The position numbers and the translations under genes were made by a program. The notes under the pieces were generated by a model that saw only the letters and a list, made by a program, of their open reading frames with translations, did no database searches and had not been told where the DNA came from. Positions 15,899-25,397 of a stretch of DNA of 64,000 nt are shown one piece after another; the first letter of the stretch is position 1, and each line of letters opens with the position of its first letter. Source of the DNA: Streptomyces chumphonensis (GTDB taxonomy: Bacteria; Actinomycetota; Actinomycetes; Streptomycetales; Streptomycetaceae); NCBI RefSeq assembly GCF_014779715.1, contig NZ_JACXYU010000001.1, positions 806,001 to 870,000 of the forward strand, given 5' to 3'.

Positions 15899-17361
15899 AT
15901 GGAATTGGGCAGAGGCGTGGACATGGAGCAAAGGACCTGGGCCAGTGAACGTCGGCTGACGGCAATCAGTCGAGCGAGCCTGTCCGTCCCCGCGCGGCAG
16001 CCATTATCGACAGACAGGTCAGCCCCGGACGCACGGTTTTGGACTACGGCTGCGGACATGGCGGGGATGTGCGTGCCCTCCGGCAACTGGACTGCCACGT
16101 CACGGGCTGGGATCCCTTCTACCAGCCGGACACCGTGCTGCAGCCCGCTGACGTCGAACTGTTGACGTACGTCCTCAACGTCATCGAGGACCCTCAGGAA
16201 CGGCGAAAGACCCTCAAAGCGGCTTGGGACCTCGCGGGAACTGTCCTGATCGCATCGGCCCGGCTCACGTGGGAGAAGTCCAAGGTCCGCGGCGAGGCAT
16301 TCGGCGACGGGTTGCTCACTAGCCGGCAGACGTTCCAACACCTCTTCGGCGCCAGTGAACTGCGCAACTACGTCGAGGAAGTCACCGGAGTCCGCACCGT
16401 TTCGGCAACTCCCGGCATGGTGTATGCGTTCAAGGATGAGACAGCGCGACTCAGCTACCTCGCGCGGCGCATCATCCCCGACAAGGAATGGCTCGCTTCC
16501 GAGGACACGGCATCAGCTATCGCCGCCATCGTGGATCATGCCGAGCGGCGCGGTCGGCTGCCCCCCCCATGGAAGAGGTGCCCCAGCCGATGGCCGAACT
16601 CCTCGGCCAACTGCGTCCCAACGAGATCCGTCGACTCGTCCGTGACTCCGCAGACCAGGCCAAGGTCGAAGGAGGCGGCAAACAGAGCACGTTGAACACG
16701 CTGCTTTTTCTGGCCGTCGAACTCTTCAACGGCCGAGGGCCCTTCAGCAGCCTGCCCCTGAGTGTCCAACTCAACGTCCGCGCCTTCTTCACGTCGTACA
16801 AGGAAGCGTGCCAGCGCGCCGACCGCCTCCTGCTGAAGCTTCGCGACGACACATACATCGCGGGGCCATGAACGCCTCCGCGGTGGGGAAGCTGACCCCA
16901 ACCGCCCCATACGTGCACCGCCGGGCCGTCGACCGCATGCCCACCGTGCTACGCCTCTACGAGTACTGCGCATCGATCGCAGCCGGCCGCCCGTCGGAGT
17001 GGACCGTGGCCAAGCTCCGGCACCGAGGACGTACCGTGAGCTGGCTCAACTACCCCGACTTCGACAAGGACCCGCATCCCCGCATCCGCTCTTCGTACCA
17101 GGTAGACCTGCAGAGCCTTGAGACCTCCCACACCTCTTACGCAGACTCCGTGAACCGCCCATTGTTCCACCGCAAGCACGAGTTCCTCGCTCCGGACGAT
17201 CGCGACGTCGACCGGTACAAGAGACTGACCGCATCAGAGGTGCGCGCAGGCCTGTCGAATCACCGCACCTCATCGGCACAGAGAACGGCTGGGAGGCAGA
17301 ACTCATCCGCTGTGGGGGCCAGCTCCGGGGGCACCGCCTGGTGCGGCGCACGTCCTCGTGA
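15899..17361 (+). pseudogene. DNA phosphorothioation-associated putative methyltransferase, multiply frameshifted
   Basis: Pieces in successive frames match the dnd-associated methyltransferase family (TIGR04096 as I recall it): RRLTAISRASLSVPAR; then IIDRQVSPGRTVLDYGCGHG (SAM-binding motif I), VLNVIEDPQERR and RLTWEKSKVRGEAFGDGLLT; then VPQPMAELLGQLRPNEIRRL; then GKLTPTAPYVHRRAVDRMP with LNYPDFDKDPHPRIRSSYQ and LFHRKHEFL; then IGTENGWEAELIRCGGQLRG. Domain order is normal, but the frame breaks near 15991, in a C8 run at about 16560-16567, at about 16868 (where an ATGA overlap could restart translation) and near 17262-17284. It ends 3 bp from the convergent dndA stop. Either a decayed gene or an error-rich stretch. 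Confidence 0.75.
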
Positions 17362-17363
17362 GG

Positions 17364-18506
17364 TCAAGCCGTGTCCGGCTGAAGCCTCTTGATGGTCTCC
17401 ACGAGATCAGCCGGATCCAGCTCGGTCGTCTGGCTGGGGAACCACGAGAGGCGAAGCCCGTTCGAGGCTACCTCTGCCGGCAAGCCCATGGCGGTGAGTA
17501 CGTGGCTCGGCGTGTACGAGGCGCTCGTGCAGGCAGACCCCGTGGCGACTGCGACCTGGTCCTTGAGCATGACGATCAGTGCTTCAGCGTCCACCCCGTC
17601 GAAGGACAGGTTCAGGATGTGCGGGAGGGTGTGCTCCTGGTCGCCGTTCACAGTGAAGCGGGTCTTACCCAGTGCCTCCAGCAGGCGGTCACGGAACGCG
17701 GAGGCTTCCTTCAGCCACCGGGCGTGCTCCTTGTGGAAGAGCTTCGCTGCTTCCACAAGCCCCATGATCAACGGGACAGGAAGCGTGCCGGGCCGCAGCC
17801 CTCGCTCCTGACCGCCTCCGAACATGATCGGCTTCAACGGGATCGCGTCCCAACCCCGATGCCGTGCAAGGAGCATCCCGATCCCCTTGGGGGCGCCGAT
17901 CTTGTGACCGCTCACGCTGATCAGATCGATCGGGGCCGTCAGGTCCTGCGTCAACTTCCCGTAGCCCTGAGCGGCATCGACATGGAAGAAGGTCTCCGTC
18001 TCACGGATCTTGCTCGCCAGCTCAGCGACTGGCTGAACGACGCCGGTCTCGTTGTTGACGTGCATCAGAGACACCAGCAGCGTGTCCGGGCGAAGCCGCT
18101 CCATGACTGCTTCCACCGTGACCCGCCCCGACGCGCCGGGCTCGATGAAGTCAACCTCGAAGCCACGGGTCTGCAGGTGCTCCAGTGGCTCGATGACGGC
18201 CTTGTGCTCGACCGCAGAGGTGATGATGTGACGCCGCTCGGTCGCCTCACCGTGCGCCGCGAGCCCCAACAGGGCGATGTTGTTGCTCTCGGTGGCGCCA
18301 CTTGTGAAGATCAGCTCATCCGGGTCTGCGTTGAACGTGCCAGCGAGGTGCTGGCGGGACTGCTGGACAGCACGCTTCGCACGAGTCCCGTACTCGTGGG
18401 TGCGACTGCCGGCGTTGCCGAACTCCTCGGTCATCCAGTACAGGACGACCTCGGCCACTCGCGGATCCACGCGAGTCGTCGCTGCCGCATCAAGGTACGT
18501 AACCAT
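17364..18506 (-). CDS. dndA: Cysteine desulfurase DndA
   Basis: 380 residues from the ATG at 18506 (VTYLDAAATTRVDPRVAEVV), which in length and N-terminus matches the well-studied S. lividans DndA as I remember it. It is a fold-type I PLP enzyme with the PLP lysine in SGHKIGAPKG (Lys202) and the sulfur-carrying cysteine in ATGSACTSAS (Cys326). It mobilises sulfur from L-cysteine and helps build the DndC iron-sulfur cluster for DNA phosphorothioation. It is divergent from dndBCDE across a short shared promoter region with inverted repeats. A GTG at 18539 would add 11 residues but lacks a Shine-Dalgarno. Confidence 0.95.
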   Translation of the reverse strand: MVTYLDAAATTRVDPRVAEVVLYWMTEEFGNAGSRTHEYGTRAKRAVQQSRQHLAGTFNADPDELIFTSGATESNNIALLGLAAHGEATERRHIITSAVEHKAVIEPLEHLQTRGFEVDFIEPGASGRVTVEAVMERLRPDTLLVSLMHVNNETGVVQPVAELASKIRETETFFHVDAAQGYGKLTQDLTAPIDLISVSGHKIGAPKGIGMLLARHRGWDAIPLKPIMFGGGQERGLRPGTLPVPLIMGLVEAAKLFHKEHARWLKEASAFRDRLLEALGKTRFTVNGDQEHTLPHILNLSFDGVDAEALIVMLKDQVAVATGSACTSASYTPSHVLTAMGLPAEVASNGLRLSWFPSQTTELDPADLVETIKRLQPDTA

Positions 18507-18546
18507 GGGGTCCACCACACTTCTGTTCGTTAAAGCCACGCAGGCC

Positions 18547-18588
18547 GTACGTGTTCTGAATGACGTACAAGTACGATACCGTTACGTA
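18547..18588. promoter_or_regulatory. Divergent dndA/dndB promoter with GTACGT inverted repeats
   Basis: GTACGT (18547-18552) and ACGTAC (18563-18568) form a perfect inverted repeat with a 10-bp spacer; GTACG (18571) and TACGTA (18583-18588) follow, just before the dndB GTG at 18590. DndB is a known negative regulator of the S. lividans dnd operon, so this is a plausible autoregulatory operator (inference). Confidence 0.5.
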
Positions 18589-18589
18589 G

Positions 18590-19720
18590 GTGGGATCACC
18601 GTCACCTTCGCAGCTCGCTGACACCGCCACATCCTCTGGCTTCGACTACATCTTTCCAGCCATTCGAGGGGTACAGGCCGGGCGTGAGTTCTATGTATCC
18701 ATGTGTCCGCTTCGTCTCATTCCGAAGATCTTCCTCTTCGACGAAGACGAACTGGCCCCCGAAGTGCGGGCCCAACGGGTACTGAACAAGGGGAGACTCC
18801 CCGCCCTTACCCGGTACATTGTGGACAATCCGGACGACTACGTCTTCAGTGCCCTCACCGCTTCCGTCGACGGTGAGATGCACTTCCAGAGCATCGGGGA
18901 CTCCGGTGTGGGCATGCGCGCCGGTCAGCTGCGCATCCCCATGGCAGCCCGCTTCCTCATCAATGACGGGCAGCACCGCCGCGCAGCCATCGAGCAGGCC
19001 CTCAAGGAGAACCCAGATCTCGGTGAGGAGACGATCGCCGTCGTCTTCTTCTACGACGCCGGACTTGCCCGCTGCCAGCAGATGTTCGCCGACCTAAACC
19101 GCCACGCCGTCCGCCCGGCCAGGTCGATCGGAGTCCTCTACGACCACCGCGACGACCTCGCCATCATCGCGCGTCTGCTCGCGATGAAGTCCCCTGTCTT
19201 CAAGGGGCACGTCGAGATGGAGAACAGCACTCTGTCCCAGCGGTCCCGCAAGCTCTTCACCCTCAGCGCCGTCTACTACGCCACCCAGTCCCTCCTCCAA
19301 GGTCTCAAGGTCGACAAGGAGCGGGCGGAAGCACTCGCTGGCCTGTACTGGGAGGCAGTCGATACGGTCGTGCCCGAATGGGCACTGGTGCGAGGCCGTG
19401 AGATGACCGCTCCCGAAGTGCGTCGCGACTTTATCCACAGCCATGGCATCGCCCTGCACGCGCTCGGCAGAATCGGCAACACGCTGCTGAGGGAGTCACA
19501 GACGCAGAAGAGCTGGAAGTCAAAACTGAACCGTCTGAAGACGGTCGACTGGTCCCGAAGCAACACCGACTGGGAGGGCCGGGCTCTCGTCGGTGGCCGC
19601 GTATCGAAGAGTCATCAGAACCTGGCCCTTACGGTCAACTACCTTCGGCGGCATATGGTCTTGCAGCTCAGTCCAGAAGAACAGCGTGTAGAAGAAGCAT
19701 ACGTGCGAGGAGATTCATGA
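18590..19720 (+). CDS. dndB: DndB, DGQHR-domain regulator of DNA phosphorothioation
   Basis: 376 residues containing the diagnostic LINDGQHRRAAIEQA, then FADLNRHAVRPARSIGVLYD. DndB is not needed for sulfur incorporation itself; it affects modification specificity and represses dnd transcription in characterised systems. The GTG start lies only a few bases beyond the palindromic operator region, so the message may be leaderless or nearly so. Its stop overlaps the dndC ATG (ATGA), showing translational coupling. A second, larger DGQHR protein is encoded elsewhere in the island. Confidence 0.93.
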   Translation: MGSPSPSQLADTATSSGFDYIFPAIRGVQAGREFYVSMCPLRLIPKIFLFDEDELAPEVRAQRVLNKGRLPALTRYIVDNPDDYVFSALTASVDGEMHFQSIGDSGVGMRAGQLRIPMAARFLINDGQHRRAAIEQALKENPDLGEETIAVVFFYDAGLARCQQMFADLNRHAVRPARSIGVLYDHRDDLAIIARLLAMKSPVFKGHVEMENSTLSQRSRKLFTLSAVYYATQSLLQGLKVDKERAEALAGLYWEAVDTVVPEWALVRGREMTAPEVRRDFIHSHGIALHALGRIGNTLLRESQTQKSWKSKLNRLKTVDWSRSNTDWEGRALVGGRVSKSHQNLALTVNYLRRHMVLQLSPEEQRVEEAYVRGDS

Positions 19721-21237
19721 GCACCGCCACACGGACTGTCCCCTTCCAGGGACGCGGTCTCTCCGAAGTCGTGAGCGAGCTGACCGAGGAGGTTCGCGAG
19801 CTCTATAGCGCGGACGAGGTGCCCTGGGTAATCGGCTACAGCGGAGGCAAGGACTCAACTGCCGTCCTTCAGCTCGTCTGGCTCGCCTTGAAGGAACTTC
19901 CCGCCGCGCAGCGCACCAAGCCTGTGCATGTCATCAGCACTGACACACTCGTCGAAAACCCCATCGTCGCCTCCTGGGTCTCCCAATCCCTCGACACGAT
20001 GAAGAAGGCAGCGACCGAACAGGATCTGCCTATCGAGCCCCACCGCCTCACCCCGAAGGTCGAAGACACCTTCTGGGTGAACCTCATCGGCCGCGGATAT
20101 CCGGCGCCCCGGCCGAAGTTCCGGTGGTGCACCGAGCGCATGAAGATCAAGCCGTCGAACCGCTTCATCCGCTCGGTGGTACGCCGGCACGGCGAAGCGA
20201 TCCTTGTGCTGGGAATCCGTAAGGCGGAGAGCCAGGCCCGTGCCCGTGCCATGGCCAAGCACGAAAAGGGACGTGTACGCGACCGCCTCTCACCCAACGG
20301 CAATCTACCCAACTCGCTTGTGTACAGCCCTATCGAGGACTGGACCAACGACGAGGTCTGGGCGTTCCTCATGCAGCAGGCCAACCCCTGGGGATACAAC
20401 AACAAGGACCTGCTCACGATGTACCAGGGTGCCTCCAGCGACTCGGAGTGCCCCCTCGTCGTCGACGACACCACACCCTCCTGTGGTGACAGCCGGTTCG
20501 GCTGCTGGACCTGCACTCTCGTGGACCAGGACAAGTCCATGACCGCCATGATCCAGAACGACCCCGAGCAGAAGCGATGGATGCTCCCACTGCTCGCCCT
20601 GCGCAACGAGCTCGATGACGTCTCCAGCGAGAAGGAGACACGCGACTTCCGGCGCATGAACGGGCGAGTGCAGCTTTTCAACGACCGCATCATCCAGGGC
20701 CCGTATACGCAGAAGGCGCGCGCGGACTGGCTGCGCAAGCTCCTTGAGGCCCAGGCATACGTACGGAAGAACGGCCCTCAAGAAGCCCGCACGATCGAAC
20801 TCATCACCATGGAAGAGCTGCACGAGATCCGCCGACTCTGGGTCTTCAAGAAGCACGAAGTGGAAGACATCCTGCCGCAAATCTACGAGGAAGCGACCGG
20901 CGAGAAGTTCCCCGGCCAAGACCTCGAAGAGCAACTCGTCGTCCGCGCTAGCGAGATCGAGCTCCTCAAGAAGGTCTGCGGCGACGACGAAATCCACTTC
21001 ACAATGGTCCGCGAGCTCTTGGCTGTCGAACGGGAATACCGCACTAAGACCCGCCGTAAAGGGCTCTACGAAGCCATCGAGAAAGTCATCGAGAAGGGCT
21101 TCTACGAGGATGAGCAGGACGCACTGGAGTTCGCAAAACTGAAGCAAGAGGTGCAGAGTTCCGGAGCCCGCGCCGAGAAAGCCCCACAGGTGGAATCCCG
21201 CACGTTCGACGAAGAGAAGACCAATGCTTCTGCATAA
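19717..21237 (+). CDS. dndC: DndC, PAPS-reductase-like ATP pyrophosphatase / Fe-S sulfurtransferase
   Basis: 506 residues. The N-terminal PP-loop YSGGKDST (about 41-48) binds and hydrolyses ATP. Cysteines for a 4Fe-4S cluster are visible at about 138 (RWCTERMK), 245 (SECPLV), 256, 263 and 266 (SCGDSRFGCWTC). In the Dnd pathway it receives sulfur from DndA and activates or transfers it into the DNA backbone. It overlaps dndB by 4 bp and dndD by 14 bp, so the operon is tightly coupled. All expected motifs are present, so modification should be functional. Confidence 0.95.
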   Translation: MSTATRTVPFQGRGLSEVVSELTEEVRELYSADEVPWVIGYSGGKDSTAVLQLVWLALKELPAAQRTKPVHVISTDTLVENPIVASWVSQSLDTMKKAATEQDLPIEPHRLTPKVEDTFWVNLIGRGYPAPRPKFRWCTERMKIKPSNRFIRSVVRRHGEAILVLGIRKAESQARARAMAKHEKGRVRDRLSPNGNLPNSLVYSPIEDWTNDEVWAFLMQQANPWGYNNKDLLTMYQGASSDSECPLVVDDTTPSCGDSRFGCWTCTLVDQDKSMTAMIQNDPEQKRWMLPLLALRNELDDVSSEKETRDFRRMNGRVQLFNDRIIQGPYTQKARADWLRKLLEAQAYVRKNGPQEARTIELITMEELHEIRRLWVFKKHEVEDILPQIYEEATGEKFPGQDLEEQLVVRASEIELLKKVCGDDEIHFTMVRELLAVEREYRTKTRRKGLYEAIEKVIEKGFYEDEQDALEFAKLKQEVQSSGARAEKAPQVESRTFDEEKTNASA

Positions 21238-23218
21238 GATCACCCTGCACGACTTCGGGGCGTATCAAGGGGAACAGCGCCTCGACCTCAGCACAAAACC
21301 CGGACGTCCCATCGTCCTTATCGGAGGGTTGAACGGCTGCGGCAAGACCACCCTGCTCGACGCCATCCAGCTCGTCCTCTACGGACCCAAAGCTGAATGC
21401 AGCGGTCGCGGTAGCCGCCCGTACAACGAGTACCTCCAGCAGTGTATCAACAGGAACGCCGACCCTAAGGCTGGCGCCTCCATCACATTGGAGTTCTCCA
21501 TCGTGGTAGAGGGCGTGGAGCAGCACTACCGAGTTGTACGGAACTGGCTCTTCACGGGAGAGAAGACGCTCCGTGAATTCCTTACAGTCTTGGTAAACGG
21601 AAAGTTCAGTCGCACGGTCACCGAGACTTGGGCAGACCACGTCGAATCCATCCTTCCCCTTGACGTCGCCGCCCTATTCTTTTTCGACGGAGAGAAGATC
21701 GAGGAACTCGCTGACCCGCGAAGTGCGGCACGAGTCATCGAGTCCGCGATTCACTCCCTGCTCGGTGTCAGCGCGGTCAAGAGCCTCGGGCAGATCCTGA
21801 AAACGTTCGAGAACCGACAGCAGCTCTCCGGAGCGCATCAAGATGTCCTCGACAAGATCCGGGAACAGGAAGACGAATACAGCCACGCCAAGCAGGTGGC
21901 CGAGGACGCTAACCAGATGGCGTCCGCTGCGAGGTCGGATCTGGATCGATGTAAAAAGGAACTCCAAGACAGTGAGCGCAAGTTTGAGCGTGCAGGCGGC
22001 GTCGAGTACGAGCGTCGCAAGGAGCTTGAAGCGGCGCGGAATGCTCTCAAGAGCCAGGCTCAGACCACGAACAAGGCGCTCGTGTCACTGTCAGAAGGCG
22101 CTCTTCCCCTCCTTCTGCTCCAGGAGCAGCTCGAAGAAGTGAAACGCCAGGCAGAGCTGGAACGCGAGGCAGACGACGCCTCACGTGTCCTCGGCGTGCT
22201 GGAACAGCGGGACAAGTGGCTGCTGCAACAGATCACCAAGGAGCTGCCTGCCGAGGCGCGCACGGCTCTACGGAAGAAGTTGGCCGCCGACCGCAAGAAG
22301 CGCGCTGGTGTCGTCGATCTGCCGCAGAACCTCGGACTCCCGCACGATGCGTTGACGCAACTGATCACCCTGGAACAAGTTCTGGCCGGTGACACGAACC
22401 GAGCAAACGAACTACTCAAGGATGCAAGCAAGCTCGCTGAAGACCTTGAGATCGCCCAGCGTCGCGTCGACGCGGTACCCGACGACGAGGTCATCGGCAC
22501 TCTCGTGATGGAGCGGCAGGCTGCCCTCGAGAAGGTGGCCGTGGCCGAAGCACAGGTCAAACGAGCAGAGGCCATACATGCCGAGGCCACAGCCCGGCAC
22601 GTACGACTCAAAGAAGATCTGGACCGGTCCCACAAGTCCCGCCGAGAAGCCGAGTGGCGGTCGGAATGGCTCAAGCGGGTCATCCACTACTCGGACAAGA
22701 CCCGCAGCACACTGACCAAACTCAGCGACGAGATGCTTGATCACCACATCGAGGTCGTTGAAGCAGCAGTTCTTAAGAGCTTCAACACCCTCATGCGCAA
22801 GCAGGGCCTTATCCGAGACATCTCGATCGACACCAGCAAGTACACGCTCGTCCTGACCGGCCCGGACAACGAGCCGGTCGACCCCCGCCGACTCAGCGCC
22901 GGCGAGCGGCAGCTCCTCGCAGTGTCGCTTCTGTGGGGCCTGGCGAAGGCAGCGGGGAACCGACTGCCTACGATCATCGACACCCCCCTCGGACGCCTGG
23001 ACAGCCAGCACCGGAAGCACCTCGTGGACCGGTACTTCCCAGAGGCCGGTCGGCAGGTACTCCTGCTCTCCACAGATGAGGAGATCGACGAACAGCTCCT
23101 CAAGCGGCTCAAGCCCAACATTGCCCATACCTACACCCTCGTGCATGACGACAAGACCCTCGCCACCAGCGTTGAGTCCGGCTACTGGTGGACTTCAGGA
23201 GCAGCGTATGTCGCTTGA
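21224..23218 (+). CDS. dndD: DndD, SMC/RecN-like ATPase of DNA phosphorothioation
   Basis: 664 residues with a split ABC-type ATPase: Walker A GGLNGCGKTTLLDAIQ near the N-terminus, a long coiled-coil middle (about 210-520, rich in Glu/Arg/Ala), then the signature RRLSAGERQLLAVSLLWGL and Walker B TIIDTPLGRLD near the C-terminus. DndD is thought to provide nicking or energy-dependent structural change in DNA during sulfur incorporation. It starts inside the end of dndC and ends 11 bp inside dndE. Confidence 0.95.
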   Translation: MLLHKITLHDFGAYQGEQRLDLSTKPGRPIVLIGGLNGCGKTTLLDAIQLVLYGPKAECSGRGSRPYNEYLQQCINRNADPKAGASITLEFSIVVEGVEQHYRVVRNWLFTGEKTLREFLTVLVNGKFSRTVTETWADHVESILPLDVAALFFFDGEKIEELADPRSAARVIESAIHSLLGVSAVKSLGQILKTFENRQQLSGAHQDVLDKIREQEDEYSHAKQVAEDANQMASAARSDLDRCKKELQDSERKFERAGGVEYERRKELEAARNALKSQAQTTNKALVSLSEGALPLLLLQEQLEEVKRQAELEREADDASRVLGVLEQRDKWLLQQITKELPAEARTALRKKLAADRKKRAGVVDLPQNLGLPHDALTQLITLEQVLAGDTNRANELLKDASKLAEDLEIAQRRVDAVPDDEVIGTLVMERQAALEKVAVAEAQVKRAEAIHAEATARHVRLKEDLDRSHKSRREAEWRSEWLKRVIHYSDKTRSTLTKLSDEMLDHHIEVVEAAVLKSFNTLMRKQGLIRDISIDTSKYTLVLTGPDNEPVDPRRLSAGERQLLAVSLLWGLAKAAGNRLPTIIDTPLGRLDSQHRKHLVDRYFPEAGRQVLLLSTDEEIDEQLLKRLKPNIAHTYTLVHDDKTLATSVESGYWWTSGAAYVA

Positions 23219-23585
23219 GACAGTCCGCCTCTCGCAGACCGCCAAGGACCAACTCGTATGGCTCAAGCGGCATACCGGCATCAGCCACTGGAACGTCCTG
23301 TGTCGGTGGGCGCTGGCATTGTCCCTCCGTGATCCGTCGACCCCGCTCGTACGGGACATTGTCACCGACTCCAACGTCGAGATGAGCTGGAAGACCTTCG
23401 CGGGAGCCCATGGAGACATCTACCTGGCGCTCCTGAAGCAGCGATGCCTCACAGATGGCGAAGAGGCAACCGACGAAGCCGTGTCCCGAACCCTCCTGGT
23501 ACACATCCACCGCGGAGTCGGATACCTGCACGGCCGCCGAGATCTGAAGAGCATCAGCAACTTCGTGCAGCTCTCGGTCGCCTGA
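23208..23585 (+). CDS. dndE: DndE
   Basis: 125 residues, essentially the size of other DndE proteins, starting MSLETVRLSQTAKDQLVWLK with GISHWNVLCRWALALSL. DndE forms a small oligomer reported to bind nicked double-stranded DNA and completes the DndACDE modification complex. It overlaps dndD by 11 bp and is followed by a strong bidirectional hairpin, so the dndBCDE operon ends here. There is no dndF, dndG or dndH after it. Confidence 0.92.
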   Translation: MSLETVRLSQTAKDQLVWLKRHTGISHWNVLCRWALALSLRDPSTPLVRDIVTDSNVEMSWKTFAGAHGDIYLALLKQRCLTDGEEATDEAVSRTLLVHIHRGVGYLHGRRDLKSISNFVQLSVA

Positions 23586-23599
23586 CGACCCGTCGGGCA

Positions 23600-23642
23600 G
23601 AAGGCGGCCGGCTGGGACACTCGATCCCAGCCGGCCGCCTTC
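23600..23642. terminator. Bidirectional terminator between dndE and the GHKL ATPase gene
   Basis: An 18-bp perfect GC-rich stem with a 7-base loop sits between convergent genes, 15 bp after the dndE stop and 22 bp from the other stop. Confidence 0.85.
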
Positions 23643-23663
23643 GTCATCCGGCGCAGTCTCCCG

Positions 23664-25397
23664 TCAGAGAACGTCCTTGATCTTCGTCAGGTACTGCTCC
23701 GTGAAGCTGCCCCACCACTTGCGCAGCTCCTTGTACTGATCCACCGGAGTCTCGTGCATGGACTCCGCCTTCGCGTACGCTACCAGGAGAAGCGTAATGG
23801 CTTCGATAGCGCGGCGTGCGGTCACCGATGCGTCCGGGCCTGTGCCCGAGCTGCCTCCGTTCTTGGACAGCAACTGCAGAGGCTCGTACATCTCCTGGTA
23901 GAAGACATGACGCTCATTGAGCCGGATGATCGTCTGCTCCTTGAGGTGCGTCAGCTGGAAGAGATCGTCTCCGGGGATGTCGACCGTCTCGATGACGAAC
24001 GGGAGATCCTTGATCTCCTTCACGTAAGCGGCCTTCTCCTCCTCCGTCGTGTTCCGGCCAGCATCCTTTGCAAGGTTCTCGTACTCCCGCTCCTGCTGCT
24101 TTGGAGTGGGAACCTGCTTGACCCGACCCTTCGGCATCGTGCGATCCGCTTCCTTGAGCGCCTTCGTGATGGGAGCGTGCTCACCCGCCTTCACGGCGTC
24201 ATCGCGGTTTACCTCGCCCCAGATGCGGTCGATCTCCTCACGAGCGTTGGGGATGACGCTCTCGGCGATGGTGCGAAGCGTCGCCCGCAGCTCATCTGCC
24301 GGAACCGCGCCGCGCTTGACGTTGCGGACGCCCATCATGCGGTCCAGTTCGGGGGTGAAGTAGACCTCGAAGCCGATGTAGCGGTCCTTGGTCTGGACTC
24401 CGCCCGGAAACAAGCGGGGCACGAGGGTGTAGTTAATCTCGCGATCGAGGCGCATGAAGCTGATGGCGCCTTCGTTCTCCGGGATACGGAGCTTTCTGGC
24501 GAAGGCGTCGCCGCCAGCACCCTTGAAGCGCAAGACCTGTGGCGGCGCCAGGGTGATGACCACGCGGATCTTGTGGTTTGTGTTCTGCACCTTGACCTCC
24601 TTGTTGAAGAAGGTCTGGCCGGGGAAGTGCTGGCCGCCCGCCCGGGAACGACCGCTGGTGCGAGCGAGTTCTTCAGTGACGACCTGGTCAGCCCACGTGC
24701 CCTTGCGGAGGAACGTTGGGTCGTGAGGCTTCAGATCCGTGAGGTCGACGGTGATGCGGATGCCGCTGCTCAGGAACTCCCGGAAGATGCGGGACAATTC
24801 CTTGTTCATCTCGACGCGGACGTGGTCCGGCGCACTACGCCCGTCTCCATCAGAGACACGGTCGATCTTCGACCACATCACCAGCGTGCCCGAGCCTTCG
24901 GGGAAGTAGATCTCCAGGTGGGCCGGGATCGGCTCGTCATCCGGGGGACGGATACCGACCTTCTCGCCGCGCTTCTCAGCTTCGATACCCTCTTCGAGGT
25001 CGAAGAAGACGTGCCGAATCCGGTCACTCCCGTCGACGCGGGACCACGCATCGATGCGCATGCCAACGCTGAGACCGGCGAGCTTCGCGCCGACACCGAA
25101 CTTACCGATGGTCTTCTCAGACATGAACCTCTGCGAGAACCCGAGCTGCAGGTAATGCTGGAGGGTCTCGTCGTCCATCCCCTCGCCGTCGTCGATAAAC
25201 GAGACCTGGGTAATGGACCTCTTGTTCTTCTTCATCGCCTCCTCGGTGATGATCTGGATGTGGTTCGCGCGGGCCTCGATGCTGTTGTCGATCACCTCGC
25301 CAACCGCCGAGGGGAAGTTGTGGCCGGACTCGCGGAGGCTCAGGAGGGCCTGGCCGGAGAGGACGATGGGGACGATGTTCGTGTCATCAGTGCTCAT
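23664..25397 (-). CDS. GHKL-family (Hsp90/MutL/MORC-like) ATPase
   Basis: 577 residues. The Bergerat ATP-binding fold is clear: N-box GEVIDNSIEARA (about 33-44), G1 FIDDGEGMDD (about 68-76) and G2 GKFGVGAKLAG (about 98-108). The central region resembles a GHKL transducer domain, and the C-terminal third (about 420-577) is charged and helical. MORC/MutL-like GHKL ATPases are known next to restriction-modification genes in bacteria. Here it is the last gene of a three-gene coupled operon (4-bp ATGA overlap with the GIY-YIG gene) and convergent with dndBCDE, the position where dndFGH often sits. A role in sensing or restricting unmodified DNA is inference. Confidence 0.85.
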   Translation of the reverse strand: MSTDDTNIVPIVLSGQALLSLRESGHNFPSAVGEVIDNSIEARANHIQIITEEAMKKNKRSITQVSFIDDGEGMDDETLQHYLQLGFSQRFMSEKTIGKFGVGAKLAGLSVGMRIDAWSRVDGSDRIRHVFFDLEEGIEAEKRGEKVGIRPPDDEPIPAHLEIYFPEGSGTLVMWSKIDRVSDGDGRSAPDHVRVEMNKELSRIFREFLSSGIRITVDLTDLKPHDPTFLRKGTWADQVVTEELARTSGRSRAGGQHFPGQTFFNKEVKVQNTNHKIRVVITLAPPQVLRFKGAGGDAFARKLRIPENEGAISFMRLDREINYTLVPRLFPGGVQTKDRYIGFEVYFTPELDRMMGVRNVKRGAVPADELRATLRTIAESVIPNAREEIDRIWGEVNRDDAVKAGEHAPITKALKEADRTMPKGRVKQVPTPKQQEREYENLAKDAGRNTTEEEKAAYVKEIKDLPFVIETVDIPGDDLFQLTHLKEQTIIRLNERHVFYQEMYEPLQLLSKNGGSSGTGPDASVTARRAIEAITLLLVAYAKAESMHETPVDQYKELRKWWGSFTEQYLTKIKDVL

